Assembly (NCBI RefSeq): GCF_000473325.1
Contig: NZ_KI421513.1
Coordinates: 2,117,217 to 2,181,216 of the forward strand
Direction: 5' to 3'
DNA: 64,000 nucleotides
Source: Leisingera caerulea DSM 24564
GTDB lineage: Bacteria; Pseudomonadota; Alphaproteobacteria; Rhodobacterales; Rhodobacteraceae
Part shown: positions 18,058 through 26,118 of the stretch, piece after piece
Layout of the letters: every line of letters begins with the position of its first letter
How positions within the stretch are numbered: the stretch's first letter is position 1
Program-made: the position numbers and the translations under genes
Notes under the pieces: generated by a model
Told to the model about the DNA's origin: nothing
What the model saw: only the letters and a program-made list of their open reading frames with translations
Databases searched by the model: none

Positions 18058-18946
18058 CTCTCCGCTGCAGATCCGCGCGCTGGACAAGTTCCGCGGCAAG
18101 ACCCAGGTGCTGCATGGCATCGACCTGGACATCGCGCCGGGCGAGCGGCTGGCGCTCTTGGGCCACAACGGCGCGGGCAAGTCGACACTGATCAAGGCGG
18201 TGCTGGGCCTGATCCGGCATGAGGGCGGCAGCATCCAGATTTGCGGTGCGGCCCCCGGCAGTGCTGCGGCGCGGGCCGCGACCGCCTTTCTTCCCGAAGC
18301 AGTTAGCTTCCACCCGGCGCTGACCGGACATGAGCAGCTGTCGCTGTTTGCCCGCCTGGCCGGCGAACGCGCGGACATTGACGGCCTGTTGGAACGGGTT
18401 GGCCTGGGCGAGGCGATGCACCGCCGTATCGGTGCCTATTCCAAGGGGATGCGGCAGCGGCTGGGCCTGGCGCAGGTGCTGCTGGGCCGCCCGAAGCTGG
18501 CACTGCTGGATGAACCCACCAGCGGCCTGGACCCGATCTCGCGCCAGGACCTCTATGCCATCATCAATGAGCTGGCTGAGCAGGGCGCGGCAGTGCTGAT
18601 CGCCTCCCACGCGCTGACTGAAGTGGAGGCCCGCACCGACCGTATCGCCATCCTGCGCAAGGGGGGGAAGGTGGCGGACGACACGCTTGCGGGCCTGTCG
18701 GCGCAGGCCGGGCTGCCGGTCAAACTGCGGGTGCAGGCCAGCGGTGCGCACGCCGACCGGATTGCAACAGAGACCGGCGGGCGGCGGATCAATGGCGCCT
18801 CGGTCGAAATCCTGTGCTCGCCTCAGGACAAGATGGCCGAACTGCGCAAGATCGCCGCCATGGGGGACGCCGTGGCCGATATCGACATGGTGCCGCCTCG
18901 GCTGGAAGACCTCTATCGCCATTACTCCGGGGAGGACCGCAAATGA
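18050..18946 (+). CDS. nosF: NosF, ABC transporter ATPase for N2O reductase maturation
   Basis: A 298-residue cytoplasmic ATPase partner of NosY. Walker A is GHNGAGKST, the signature region is YSKGMRQRLGLAQ, Walker B is LALLDEPTSGLD and the switch is ASHAL. It couples ATP hydrolysis to delivery of a sulfur or copper species for the CuZ site, as known for the NosDFY complex. It begins inside the end of nosD and ends with an ATGA overlap with nosY. Confidence 0.94.
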   Translation: MDNSPLQIRALDKFRGKTQVLHGIDLDIAPGERLALLGHNGAGKSTLIKAVLGLIRHEGGSIQICGAAPGSAAARAATAFLPEAVSFHPALTGHEQLSLFARLAGERADIDGLLERVGLGEAMHRRIGAYSKGMRQRLGLAQVLLGRPKLALLDEPTSGLDPISRQDLYAIINELAEQGAAVLIASHALTEVEARTDRIAILRKGGKVADDTLAGLSAQAGLPVKLRVQASGAHADRIATETGGRRINGASVEILCSPQDKMAELRKIAAMGDAVADIDMVPPRLEDLYRHYSGEDRK

Positions 18947-19764
18947 GACGTGCCTTTGCCATTGCCCGTTCCGAGATGCTGATCCTGCGGCGCAACCGCT
19001 GGCTGTTCATGGCCACGCTGATCATGCTGGCCTTTGCGCTGGCGCTGTCCTTTGCCGGATCGGCGCCGACGGGAACGCTGGGGGTGGATATGCTGACGGT
19101 CTCCGTGGCTTCGATGACCACGCTGTCGGTTTACCTCGCGCCGCTTTTGGCGCTGATGATGGGGTTTGATGCGGTGGCAGGCGACCGCGACCGCGGCAGC
19201 CTCGCCCTGCTGCTGGCCTATCCCGCGGGGCGGGCTGAGATCCTCTTGGGCAAGCTGATGGCGCATCTGGCGGCCTTAGCTGTCGCCATGTGCATTGGAT
19301 TTGGCGCTGCCGGGGCGGTTGCCGCATGGTTCGGCGGTGCGGGGGCGGAGAGCCTGATGGCATTGGGGCGGCTGGTGCTGACCTCGATCCTGCTGGGTGC
19401 GGTGTTCCTGGTGCTGGGCTATGCGCTGTCGGCGCTCAGCAGCGGGGCCACGGCTGCAGCCGGCCTGTCTGCGGGCGTGTGGCTGATGTTTGTGGTGCTT
19501 TACGACCTGGGTCTGCTGGGCGCGGTGGTGATGGACAGCGGCGGGGTCTTCACCCAGAAGATCTTCCCTTGGGTGATGGTCGCCAACCCGGCAGATGCGT
19601 TCCGGCTGTGGAATGTGGCGGCCTCGGAAAGCGTCGCCTTGTCCAGCGGCATGGCGGGCGCTGCCGGCGCCTTGCCCGGCTGGGCCGCACCGCTGTCGCT
19701 GCTGCTGTGGCCCGCGCTGGGCTTCCTGATGGCCTGGGCCGCGTTCCGGAGGGTGGAGCCATGA
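18943..19764 (+). CDS. nosY: NosY, ABC transporter permease for N2O reductase maturation
   Basis: A 273-residue inner-membrane protein with six predicted helices, partner of NosF. The motif GFDAVAGDRDRGSLALLLAY is typical of ABC-2 permeases of this group. It overlaps both nosF and nosL by ATGA, so the FYL block is one coupled unit. Length is normal for NosY. Confidence 0.93.
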   Translation: MRRAFAIARSEMLILRRNRWLFMATLIMLAFALALSFAGSAPTGTLGVDMLTVSVASMTTLSVYLAPLLALMMGFDAVAGDRDRGSLALLLAYPAGRAEILLGKLMAHLAALAVAMCIGFGAAGAVAAWFGGAGAESLMALGRLVLTSILLGAVFLVLGYALSALSSGATAAAGLSAGVWLMFVVLYDLGLLGAVVMDSGGVFTQKIFPWVMVANPADAFRLWNVAASESVALSSGMAGAAGALPGWAAPLSLLLWPALGFLMAWAAFRRVEP

Positions 19765-20279
19765 AACGCCTGATCCTTGCCGCTGCCCTGGTCCTTGCTG
19801 CCTGTCAGGAGGAAGAGGCCAAGGCGCCGCCCGCGCCGGTGGAACTGACCGCGACGGCGCTGAGCTATTTCTGCCAGATGAATGTTGCCGAACATGGCGG
19901 ACCCAAGGGGCAAATTCATCTGGACGGCTTCCCGGCACCGCTGTTCTTTGCCCAGGTGCGTGATCTGGCCGCCTATATGAAAAGCCCGGAGCGGGATGCA
20001 GAGATCACCGCTGTATATGTCAGCGACATGGGCGCCGCGGCTAGCTGGGCCCAGCCCGGCACCCGTAACTGGATTGATGCCAGAGAGGCGCATTTTGTGG
20101 TCGGCTCTAACGTGGCGGGCGGTATGGGCGCGCCGGAGGTTGTGCCGTTTGCCTCCGCCGACGAGGCGGCGCGGTTTGCTGACCGCTACGGCGGATCCGT
20201 CGCCGGGTTTGAGGCCATACCCGACGACGCGGTCCTGGGACCGGTCGACCTGGATCAGCAGCTGGAAACACCTTCCTGA
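19761..20279 (+). CDS. nosL: NosL, copper-binding lipoprotein chaperone
   Basis: A 172-residue outer-membrane-facing lipoprotein. The lipobox is LVLAAC, with lipidation at Cys15. The Cu(I) site is CQMNVAEHGG. NosL is known to supply copper to apo-NosZ with NosDFY. It is the last gene of this operon; the next gene is convergent and unrelated, so the frequently following nosX (an ApbE-type FMN transferase) is missing. Confidence 0.92.
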   Translation: MKRLILAAALVLAACQEEEAKAPPAPVELTATALSYFCQMNVAEHGGPKGQIHLDGFPAPLFFAQVRDLAAYMKSPERDAEITAVYVSDMGAAASWAQPGTRNWIDAREAHFVVGSNVAGGMGAPEVVPFASADEAARFADRYGGSVAGFEAIPDDAVLGPVDLDQQLETPS

Positions 20280-20307
20280 GAGCCAAGCAGCCCCGCGCCG
20301 GGCAGCT

Positions 20308-21585
20308 TCAGACCGCTACCGGGTGCAGTCTCATCTCCGCGGCAATCGCGTGGCCTTCCATGCCCTCCATCCGGCTGATACGGGCGGTGCGCTGCGCCAG
20401 TTCGTGCGACGCTTCTGAATTGCAGCGCTGCCAGGTGACTGTCTTGGTGAACTTATGCACCGAAAGCCCGCCAGTATAGCGCGCAGCGCCGCTGGTGGGC
20501 AGCACGTGGTTGGGGCCGGAAGTCTTGTCACCGAAGGACACAGTCGTCTCCTTGCCTAGAAACAGCGAGCCGTAGGCGGTGAGCCGGTTCAGCCACCAGT
20601 CGAGGTCTTCCGCTTGCACCTGCAGGTGCTCCGGTGCGTAGCGGTCGGCCACTTGCGCGGCCTCCTCGCGGCTGCCGCACAGAACCACCTCGGCGCGCTC
20701 GTGCCAGGCGCGGTGGGCGGCGGAGAGGTTGGGCTCCGGCAGTTGGTCTATCAGCGCCTGAGCGCGGGCCATGACGCCTTTGGCCAGCGCCTCATCGGTG
20801 GCGACCAGCCAGACCGGGCTGTCCGCACCGTGTTCGGCCTGGCTGACCAGGTCCCAGGCAACGGTTTCCACATCGGCGGTGCGGTCGGCGATCACCAGGG
20901 AATCGGTAGGGCCTGCAAACATGTCGATGCCGACTTCGCCGAACAGCATCCGTTTGGCTTCCGCCACATAAGAGTTGCCGGGGCCGACCAGGATGTCCGC
21001 GGGTTCAGCTCCGAACAGGCCCTGGGCCATGGCGGCAATGCCCTGCACTCCGCCCAGGTTCAGGATCAGGTCGGCACCGCACAGGTCCATGGCATAGATG
21101 ATGGCGTCAGGAATGCCGCTGCCGGGGCGCGGAGGCGAGACCGCGGTGATATGCGGCACACCGGCAACCTTGGCGGTGGTGATCGTCATCAGCGCACTGG
21201 CGATATGGCTGTAGCGCCCGCCCGGCACATAGCAGCCTGCGCTGGAAACCGGGATTTGCTTCTGGCCCGCGATCAGGCCGGGGATCACCTCCACCTCGCA
21301 CTCACCCATGGTGGCCTTCTGCGCCTCGGCAAAGCGCCGGATGTTGGCATGGGCGAACTGAATATCTTCCTTGGTCTGCTGCGAAACGCGGTTGCAGGCC
21401 GCGCGGCGCTGGGCCTCTGTCACCACGATCGGGCCGGTCCAGCCATCCAGCTTTTGCGCATACCGGCGCACGGCGTCTTCGCCTTCGCGCTGGATATTGG
21501 CGAGCATCACGGCGACGGTGTCGCGGATATCGCTGTTCTCGGCGGCCGGGCGCGGCTGGGCCTGTTTCAGATAGGTGATTGCCAT
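20308..21585 (-). CDS. HpsN-like zinc NAD dehydrogenase (histidinol dehydrogenase family)
   Basis: A 425-residue HisD-superfamily enzyme. The four zinc ligands of HisD correspond to Gln249, His252 (SQAEHGAD), Asp353 (FGDKTSGPNH) and His412 (GHAIAA). The catalytic Glu-His pair is 319-320 (YAPEHL). There is no histidine gene nearby. It lies next to a LysR gene and a sulfonate-type importer, so sulfopropanediol 3-dehydrogenase (HpsN), which oxidises 2,3-dihydroxypropane-1-sulfonate to sulfolactate, is the best fit. The other hps genes are not in the window. I took the ATG 8 bases after AAGGA; the longer frame has no signal. Substrate call is moderate. Confidence 0.7.
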   Translation of the reverse strand: MAITYLKQAQPRPAAENSDIRDTVAVMLANIQREGEDAVRRYAQKLDGWTGPIVVTEAQRRAACNRVSQQTKEDIQFAHANIRRFAEAQKATMGECEVEVIPGLIAGQKQIPVSSAGCYVPGGRYSHIASALMTITTAKVAGVPHITAVSPPRPGSGIPDAIIYAMDLCGADLILNLGGVQGIAAMAQGLFGAEPADILVGPGNSYVAEAKRMLFGEVGIDMFAGPTDSLVIADRTADVETVAWDLVSQAEHGADSPVWLVATDEALAKGVMARAQALIDQLPEPNLSAAHRAWHERAEVVLCGSREEAAQVADRYAPEHLQVQAEDLDWWLNRLTAYGSLFLGKETTVSFGDKTSGPNHVLPTSGAARYTGGLSVHKFTKTVTWQRCNSEASHELAQRTARISRMEGMEGHAIAAEMRLHPVAV

Positions 21586-21690
21586 GATCCATGTTCCTTG
21601 AAGGGCCGCCGGGTGTGCGGGTAAGCGCACGGCGCGGTTTGCGCTTTAAACAGCGCCCAAGGCCCCGAACGGTCAAGCCGGGGCCAACTG

Positions 21691-21720
21691 GTTTCGAGAA
21701 ACACGAATGTTTGTTTCGAA
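21691..21720. promoter_or_regulatory. GTTTC/GAAAC inverted repeats before the HpsN-like gene
   Basis: GTTTC-GA-GAAAC (21691-21702) is a perfect small palindrome, followed by TGTTTGTTTCGAA, which is an imperfect complement of TTCGAGAAACA. It lies between the LysR gene and the HpsN-like gene. The same GTTTC/GAAAC half-sites occur in the LysR/importer divergent region (22732-22751), suggesting a shared LysR operator. Confidence 0.4.
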
Positions 21721-21733
21721 TTGCGCTCTGCCT

Positions 21734-22705
21734 TTACGGGTCTTTCGCGGGCAGCGTCCGGAACTCCTCGGCCAGCCAGGGGAAGCGTGCACTGATCGGG
21801 TCAGTGAAATGGTGGCACAGGGACTTTTGCAGCGCCTCGTGGATCAATTGCGAGGTGGCTGCCGGATAGACGTTTGTTGTGAACAGCGACACCGTGCGGG
21901 CAAAGCTCTTGCCCGGAAACCGAACCACCTTCACCTTGTCGTGGAAGCGCTGGGCGCGGTGGTAGCTGGCTGCGGTGGTCACGGTCCAGCCGCTGCTTTC
22001 GGCAACGAGGCCGATGATCGACTGGTTGCATTCCAGCTCAAACCGGTTTGGCAGCGAGATTTTAAGCCGGGTCAGCTGGGTTTCGATCTGTTTGCCGATG
22101 GTGTGGTCGCGGGAATAGCGCAGGAAGGGCAGCGGCGCTTCCGGCTTGGTCAGTTCCTCAATGCTGCCGGTGTACCCGGCCGGCACCACCAGAATGAACG
22201 GATCGCGCATCAAGGGGTACTCGATCAGATCCGGCAGCAGCCCGGCCGGGCGGGTGGCAACACCGGCATCCAGTTTCTGCTCCTGCAGTTTTGCGATGAT
22301 CTCATGGCTGGGCCGGGTGTAGTGGCGGAAATTGCAGCGGGGCAGGGCGGTGGACAGGAACTGGAACAGCTCCGGGCCGACTTCATTGTCGAAATCATCC
22401 AGCAGCGCCATCCGCAGATCGGTGGCGTGCTGCCAGCTGCCGGAACGGATTTCCGCCTCGCCGCGCTTCAGTGTCATCAGCCCTTCATAGACATAGCGGG
22501 CAAAGACCACCCCGGCCGGGGTCAGCCCCATCGGGCGGCGGGTGTGATCCACCAGATCAACACCCAGCGCGCTTTCCAGGCTGCGCAGATGGTTTGAAAC
22601 GGTGCTGATCGACAGGCCGGTTTCCGCAGCGACTTTTTGTATTGATCCGGACTTTGAAATAAGCTGGAACACTTCCAGCCACCTCAGGCTCAGGGATTTC
22701 TGCAC
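21734..22705 (-). CDS. LysR-family transcriptional regulator
   Basis: A 323-residue regulator. The winged helix-turn-helix is at about residues 7-66 (GSIQKVAAETGLSISTVSNHL), followed by a LysR substrate-binding domain. It is upstream of, and on the same strand as, the HpsN-like gene and divergent from the sulfonate-type importer, so it probably controls both. I chose the GTG at 22705 because AGGAGG lies 8 bases upstream. The GTG at 22714 would put that signal immediately against the start codon. Confidence 0.88.
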   Translation of the reverse strand: MQKSLSLRWLEVFQLISKSGSIQKVAAETGLSISTVSNHLRSLESALGVDLVDHTRRPMGLTPAGVVFARYVYEGLMTLKRGEAEIRSGSWQHATDLRMALLDDFDNEVGPELFQFLSTALPRCNFRHYTRPSHEIIAKLQEQKLDAGVATRPAGLLPDLIEYPLMRDPFILVVPAGYTGSIEELTKPEAPLPFLRYSRDHTIGKQIETQLTRLKISLPNRFELECNQSIIGLVAESSGWTVTTAASYHRAQRFHDKVKVVRFPGKSFARTVSLFTTNVYPAATSQLIHEALQKSLCHHFTDPISARFPWLAEEFRTLPAKDP

Positions 22706-22731
22706 AGGCTGCACCTCCTGTTCACCAATGT

Positions 22732-22751
22732 GTTTCCGTTAAAAACGAAAC
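22732..22751. promoter_or_regulatory. Candidate LysR site in divergent promoter
   Basis: GTTTC (22732-22736) and GAAAC (22747-22751) form an inverted repeat with a 10-base, T/A-rich spacer, between the LysR gene and the importer. The arms repeat the half-sites seen before the HpsN-like gene. Confidence 0.4.
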
Positions 22752-22885
22752 TAAGTTTTACTTTGGGCGGAAAAGCAACTTTATTCTACTGTGTATTTTC
22801 TTCCCGGATATGGTTTGCCGTGCAAAAATATATGTCCGAGGCCCGCATTGAACGGACCCGGAATTCCACTGGGAGGAGATCCAAC

Positions 22886-23881
22886 ATGATTAAAAAGTAT
22901 CTGCTGACGACTGCTTATGCCGGTATCGCGGCCCTGTCTGCCTCGCAAGCCTCTGCCTTGGATGAGATCACCGTCGCCTATTTCCTTGAATGGCCGATGC
23001 CCTTCCAGTTTGCCAAGGCCAATGGCACCTATGAGGAGGAGATGGGCGTCAAGATCAATTGGGTGTCCTTCGATACCGGCACCGCGATGTCGGCTGCGAT
23101 GGCCTCTGGCGACGTGCAGATTGCCGTGAGCCAGGGCGTGCCGCCGTTTGTGGTGGCAACTTCTGCCGGGCAGGATCTCCAGGCGGTGGATGTGGCGGTG
23201 AGCTATTCGGACAACGATAATTGCGTGGTGGCCGAGGCGCTGGAGATTGACAAGGACAGCGCCGGCGAGCTGAACGGCAAGAAAGTCGGTGTCCCGATCG
23301 GCACCGCGGCGCATTACGGCTTCCTGTCGCAGATGGCGCATTTCGGGGTCGACGTCGGCTCAATGGAGATCGTCGATATGGCACCTGCTGACGGCGCGGC
23401 GGCCTTTGCCCAGGGCAACCTGGACATGGTGTGCGGCTGGGGCGGCGCGCTGCGGCGGATGGTGGAGCATGGCAACGTGCTTCTGACCGGTGCGGAGAAG
23501 GAAGAGCTGGGCATCCTGGTGTTCGACGTGACCAGCGCACCCGCGGAGTTCGCCGAGTCGGAAGGCGAGCTGCTGAGCAAGTTCCTGAAGGTGACCGCAG
23601 ATGCCAACGCCATGTGGAACTCCGGTGACAAGAAAGACGAGATGCTGCCGGTGATTGCCAAAGACGCCGGTATGGATCTTGCGGATGCCGAGGCCACCAT
23701 CGCCACCTTCACCTTCCCGTCAGCAGAAGAGCAGCTGTCGGAGAAGTGGCTGGGCGGCGGCGCGCAGACATTCATGAAAGGCGTGGCAGACATTTTTGTG
23801 AATGCGGGCAGCATCGAGGCGGCGCTGGATTCCTATGAGGGCGCCGTCAACAGCGCTCCGCTGGAAGCCGCGCAGAACTGA
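22886..23881 (+). CDS. TauA-like periplasmic sulfonate/nitrate-type binding protein
   Basis: A 331-residue exported binding protein of the NMT1/TauA class. It has a signal peptide (1-25, ending ASALD). ITVAYFLEWPMPFQFAK opens the mature fold, and a typical ligand lobe motif GVPIGTAAHYGFLSQ follows. GGGAGGAG precedes the ATG by 8 bases. It leads an operon with an ATPase and a permease, separated from them by a hairpin. Ligand unknown; taurine, another C2/C3 sulfonate or a similar anion would fit the HpsN-like and LysR neighbours. Confidence 0.85.
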   Translation: MIKKYLLTTAYAGIAALSASQASALDEITVAYFLEWPMPFQFAKANGTYEEEMGVKINWVSFDTGTAMSAAMASGDVQIAVSQGVPPFVVATSAGQDLQAVDVAVSYSDNDNCVVAEALEIDKDSAGELNGKKVGVPIGTAAHYGFLSQMAHFGVDVGSMEIVDMAPADGAAAFAQGNLDMVCGWGGALRRMVEHGNVLLTGAEKEELGILVFDVTSAPAEFAESEGELLSKFLKVTADANAMWNSGDKKDEMLPVIAKDAGMDLADAEATIATFTFPSAEEQLSEKWLGGGAQTFMKGVADIFVNAGSIEAALDSYEGAVNSAPLEAAQN

Positions 23882-23904
23882 CCCGCAGCGGTCTGAAGAT
23901 GTCG

Positions 23905-23928
23905 AACGGCCCGGTTTTCGGGCCGTTT
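23905..23928 (+). terminator. Intercistronic hairpin after the TauA-like gene
   Basis: Arms AACGGCCCG and CGGGCCGTT (9 base pairs) with a 5-base loop end in TTT. It sits between the binding-protein gene and its ATPase gene and would cut or protect the transcript so that more binding protein than transporter is made. Confidence 0.7.
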
Positions 23929-23981
23929 GCATCCGGGGTTGCAGGGCGGATGCCGCAAGGCCCTAACAGGAAGGGGAGAAG

Positions 23982-24788
23982 ATGTCGGGACTGGACATCA
24001 AAAATGTCTCCATGCGTTTTGACCTGCCCAACGGCAGTTCGGTCCAGGCGCTGAAAGACGTTTCATTGAATTTGCAGGCAGGAGAGCTGCTGTCGGTGCT
24101 GGGTCCGTCGGGATGCGGCAAGACCACGCTGCTGAATATCCTGGCGGGCTTTCTGGCCCCAACGGAGGGGGTGGTGGAGCTGAACGGCCACGTGGTGACC
24201 GGGCCGGACGCGGAACGCGGCATGGTGTTCCAGAGGGGCGCGCTGTTTGAATGGATGAATGTGCGCGACAATGTGGAATTCGGCCCCCGGATGAAGGGCA
24301 TGGGCAGGGCGGAGCGGGAAAAGATCTCCGACCACCTGCTGGAAATCGTCGGCTTGCAGGACTTCAAGGAAAAGGCGGTTTACGAGCTGTCCGGCGGCAT
24401 GCAGCAGCGGGTGGCGCTGGCCCGCTGCCTGGCGAATGAGCCGGACGTGATCCTGATGGATGAGCCGCTGGGCGCGCTGGACGCGCTGACGCGGGAAAAG
24501 ATGCAAGGTTTGGTGCTGAAGCTGTGGAAGGAGACCGGCAAGACCATCATCCTGATCACCCACTCGGTTGAGGAGGCGCTGCTGCTGGGCGAACGGCTGA
24601 TCGTGATGGCGCCGCGCCCGGGCCGTATCCACCGCGAGTACCAGCTGCCTTTTGCCGAGCGCGGGGTGAATGCCGATCTGCGCGACGTCAAGAAATCCGA
24701 AGGCTTTGCCGAGACCCGCGATGAGATCCTTTCGATGATCTGGGAGATGGAAGAGGAGATCATGGGCCGGACGGAGCAAGTGGCATGA
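23982..24788 (+). CDS. TauB-like ABC transporter ATPase
   Basis: A 268-residue cytoplasmic ATPase of the taurine/nitrate/sulfonate class. Walker A is GPSGCGKTT, the signature is LSGGMQQRVALAR, Walker B is VILMDEPLGALD and the switch is LITHSVEEA. AAGGGGAG precedes the ATG. Its stop overlaps the permease start by ATGA, so the two are made together. Confidence 0.92.
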   Translation: MSGLDIKNVSMRFDLPNGSSVQALKDVSLNLQAGELLSVLGPSGCGKTTLLNILAGFLAPTEGVVELNGHVVTGPDAERGMVFQRGALFEWMNVRDNVEFGPRMKGMGRAEREKISDHLLEIVGLQDFKEKAVYELSGGMQQRVALARCLANEPDVILMDEPLGALDALTREKMQGLVLKLWKETGKTIILITHSVEEALLLGERLIVMAPRPGRIHREYQLPFAERGVNADLRDVKKSEGFAETRDEILSMIWEMEEEIMGRTEQVA

Positions 24789-26050
24789 CGGTTCTGCTGT
24801 TCTACGTTGCGTTGTTCGCCGGCGCCTTCTTCCTGGTGAAATTCATTCGCAAGGGCATGCAGTCGCGGCATGATTTTACCAGCCTCAAGACCGTGACCTT
24901 CGGCGATGAAAGCGCTGTGAGCCCGGACCGGGCGGCGTCGATCATCTCGGTGCTGGTGATCTTTGTGATCTGGGCGGCCTTCACCGGCTCCAAGCTGTTT
25001 CCGCTTCATGTGCCAGGGCCGTTTACCGGCGAAACCACCTTTACCTATACGCTGGAAAACACCGAGGGCAGCACCGATGACGCGGAAGTTGCTGTCCGGG
25101 TGGCCGGGTTCGGCGAGGCAAGCCCCAAGTTCGAGGTGGACCCTGGCAACGGCTTTGCCAAAAACGATGCGCTGGCGGCGCAGGCCGGGCGGTCCACGAC
25201 TCTGATCTTCGACCGCAATGATGAGGCCAAACGCAAGGAGGGCGCCAAGGTGGTCGCCATCAATGGCGAGCCGATCGGGCCTGGCACGGCTGTCGACACC
25301 GGCGATGGCACGGTGACGCTGACCGGCAAGGGCGCAATCAGCTTTACCCCCAGCGCCGGAATGCAGATGAACCCGATCTGGCTGCCGGCACCGGAAACGG
25401 TGGTGGCGCGGTTCTTTGAAATCGCATCCGAAGGATATCAGAACTTCTCGCTGTGGCAGCACCTGGGCTGGTCTCTGGCACGGGTGATTGCCGGGTTCGT
25501 TGCCGGCGCGATTGTCGGCATTCCGCTGGGCTATGCCATGGGCCTGTCCGGGTGGTTCCGCGGCTGGTTCGACCCGATTGTGGAATTCATGCGCCCGGTG
25601 CCGCCGCTGGCGCTGATCCCGCTGGTGATCATCTGGTTCGGCATCTGGGAAACCGGCAAGATCGTCCTGCTGTTCCTCGCCGCACTTTGGATCATGACGA
25701 TTGCGGCGCGGGCCGGGGTGTCCGGCGTGAACATCTCAAAAATCCACGCGGCCTATTCGCTGGGGGCGTCCAAGTGGCAGATCATGCGCCATGTGATCGT
25801 GCCGAACTCGCTGCCGGAGATTTTTACCGGTGCGCGGGTCGCCATGGGCGTCTGCTGGGGCACGGTTGTGGCCGCCGAACTGGTTGCGGCGCAGAAGGGC
25901 GCAGGGATGATGATCATCGCCGCGTCCAAGTTCCAGCTGACCGATATCGTGATCATGGGCATCGTGCTGATTGGCATCATCGGCTATGGCATCGACATCC
26001 TGATGCGCAAGGCGGAGAGCTGGCTGGTGCCGTGGAAAGGCCGCAGCTGA
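24785..26050 (+). CDS. TauC-like ABC permease with inserted periplasmic domain
   Basis: A 421-residue inner-membrane permease, about 150 residues longer than usual TauC proteins. An extra N-terminal helix (about 4-20) is followed by the expected first helix (50-68). A roughly 125-residue polar, beta-rich insertion (71-195, including GDGTVTLTGKGAISFTPS) precedes the normal loop WLPAPETVVARFF and the permease core with the coupling motif AAYSLGASKWQIMRHVIVP. The insertion should face the periplasm, where it could contact the binding protein or ligand. Coupled to the ATPase gene by ATGA. Confidence 0.88.
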   Translation: MTVLLFYVALFAGAFFLVKFIRKGMQSRHDFTSLKTVTFGDESAVSPDRAASIISVLVIFVIWAAFTGSKLFPLHVPGPFTGETTFTYTLENTEGSTDDAEVAVRVAGFGEASPKFEVDPGNGFAKNDALAAQAGRSTTLIFDRNDEAKRKEGAKVVAINGEPIGPGTAVDTGDGTVTLTGKGAISFTPSAGMQMNPIWLPAPETVVARFFEIASEGYQNFSLWQHLGWSLARVIAGFVAGAIVGIPLGYAMGLSGWFRGWFDPIVEFMRPVPPLALIPLVIIWFGIWETGKIVLLFLAALWIMTIAARAGVSGVNISKIHAAYSLGASKWQIMRHVIVPNSLPEIFTGARVAMGVCWGTVVAAELVAAQKGAGMMIIAASKFQLTDIVIMGIVLIGIIGYGIDILMRKAESWLVPWKGRS

Positions 26051-26074
26051 TCGCAAGCTGAAAACCGCAACGCA

Positions 26075-26102
26075 AACGCCCGGGCATTTCCCCGGGCGTT
26101 TT
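26075..26102. terminator. Bidirectional intrinsic terminator
   Basis: Arms AACGCCCGGG and CCCGGGCGTT (10 base pairs) around a 6-base loop, with TTTT after and AAA before. It lies between the convergent importer operon and the dehydrogenase gene and can serve both strands. Confidence 0.9.
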
Positions 26103-26118
26103 GCACTTCAGGACGGGT

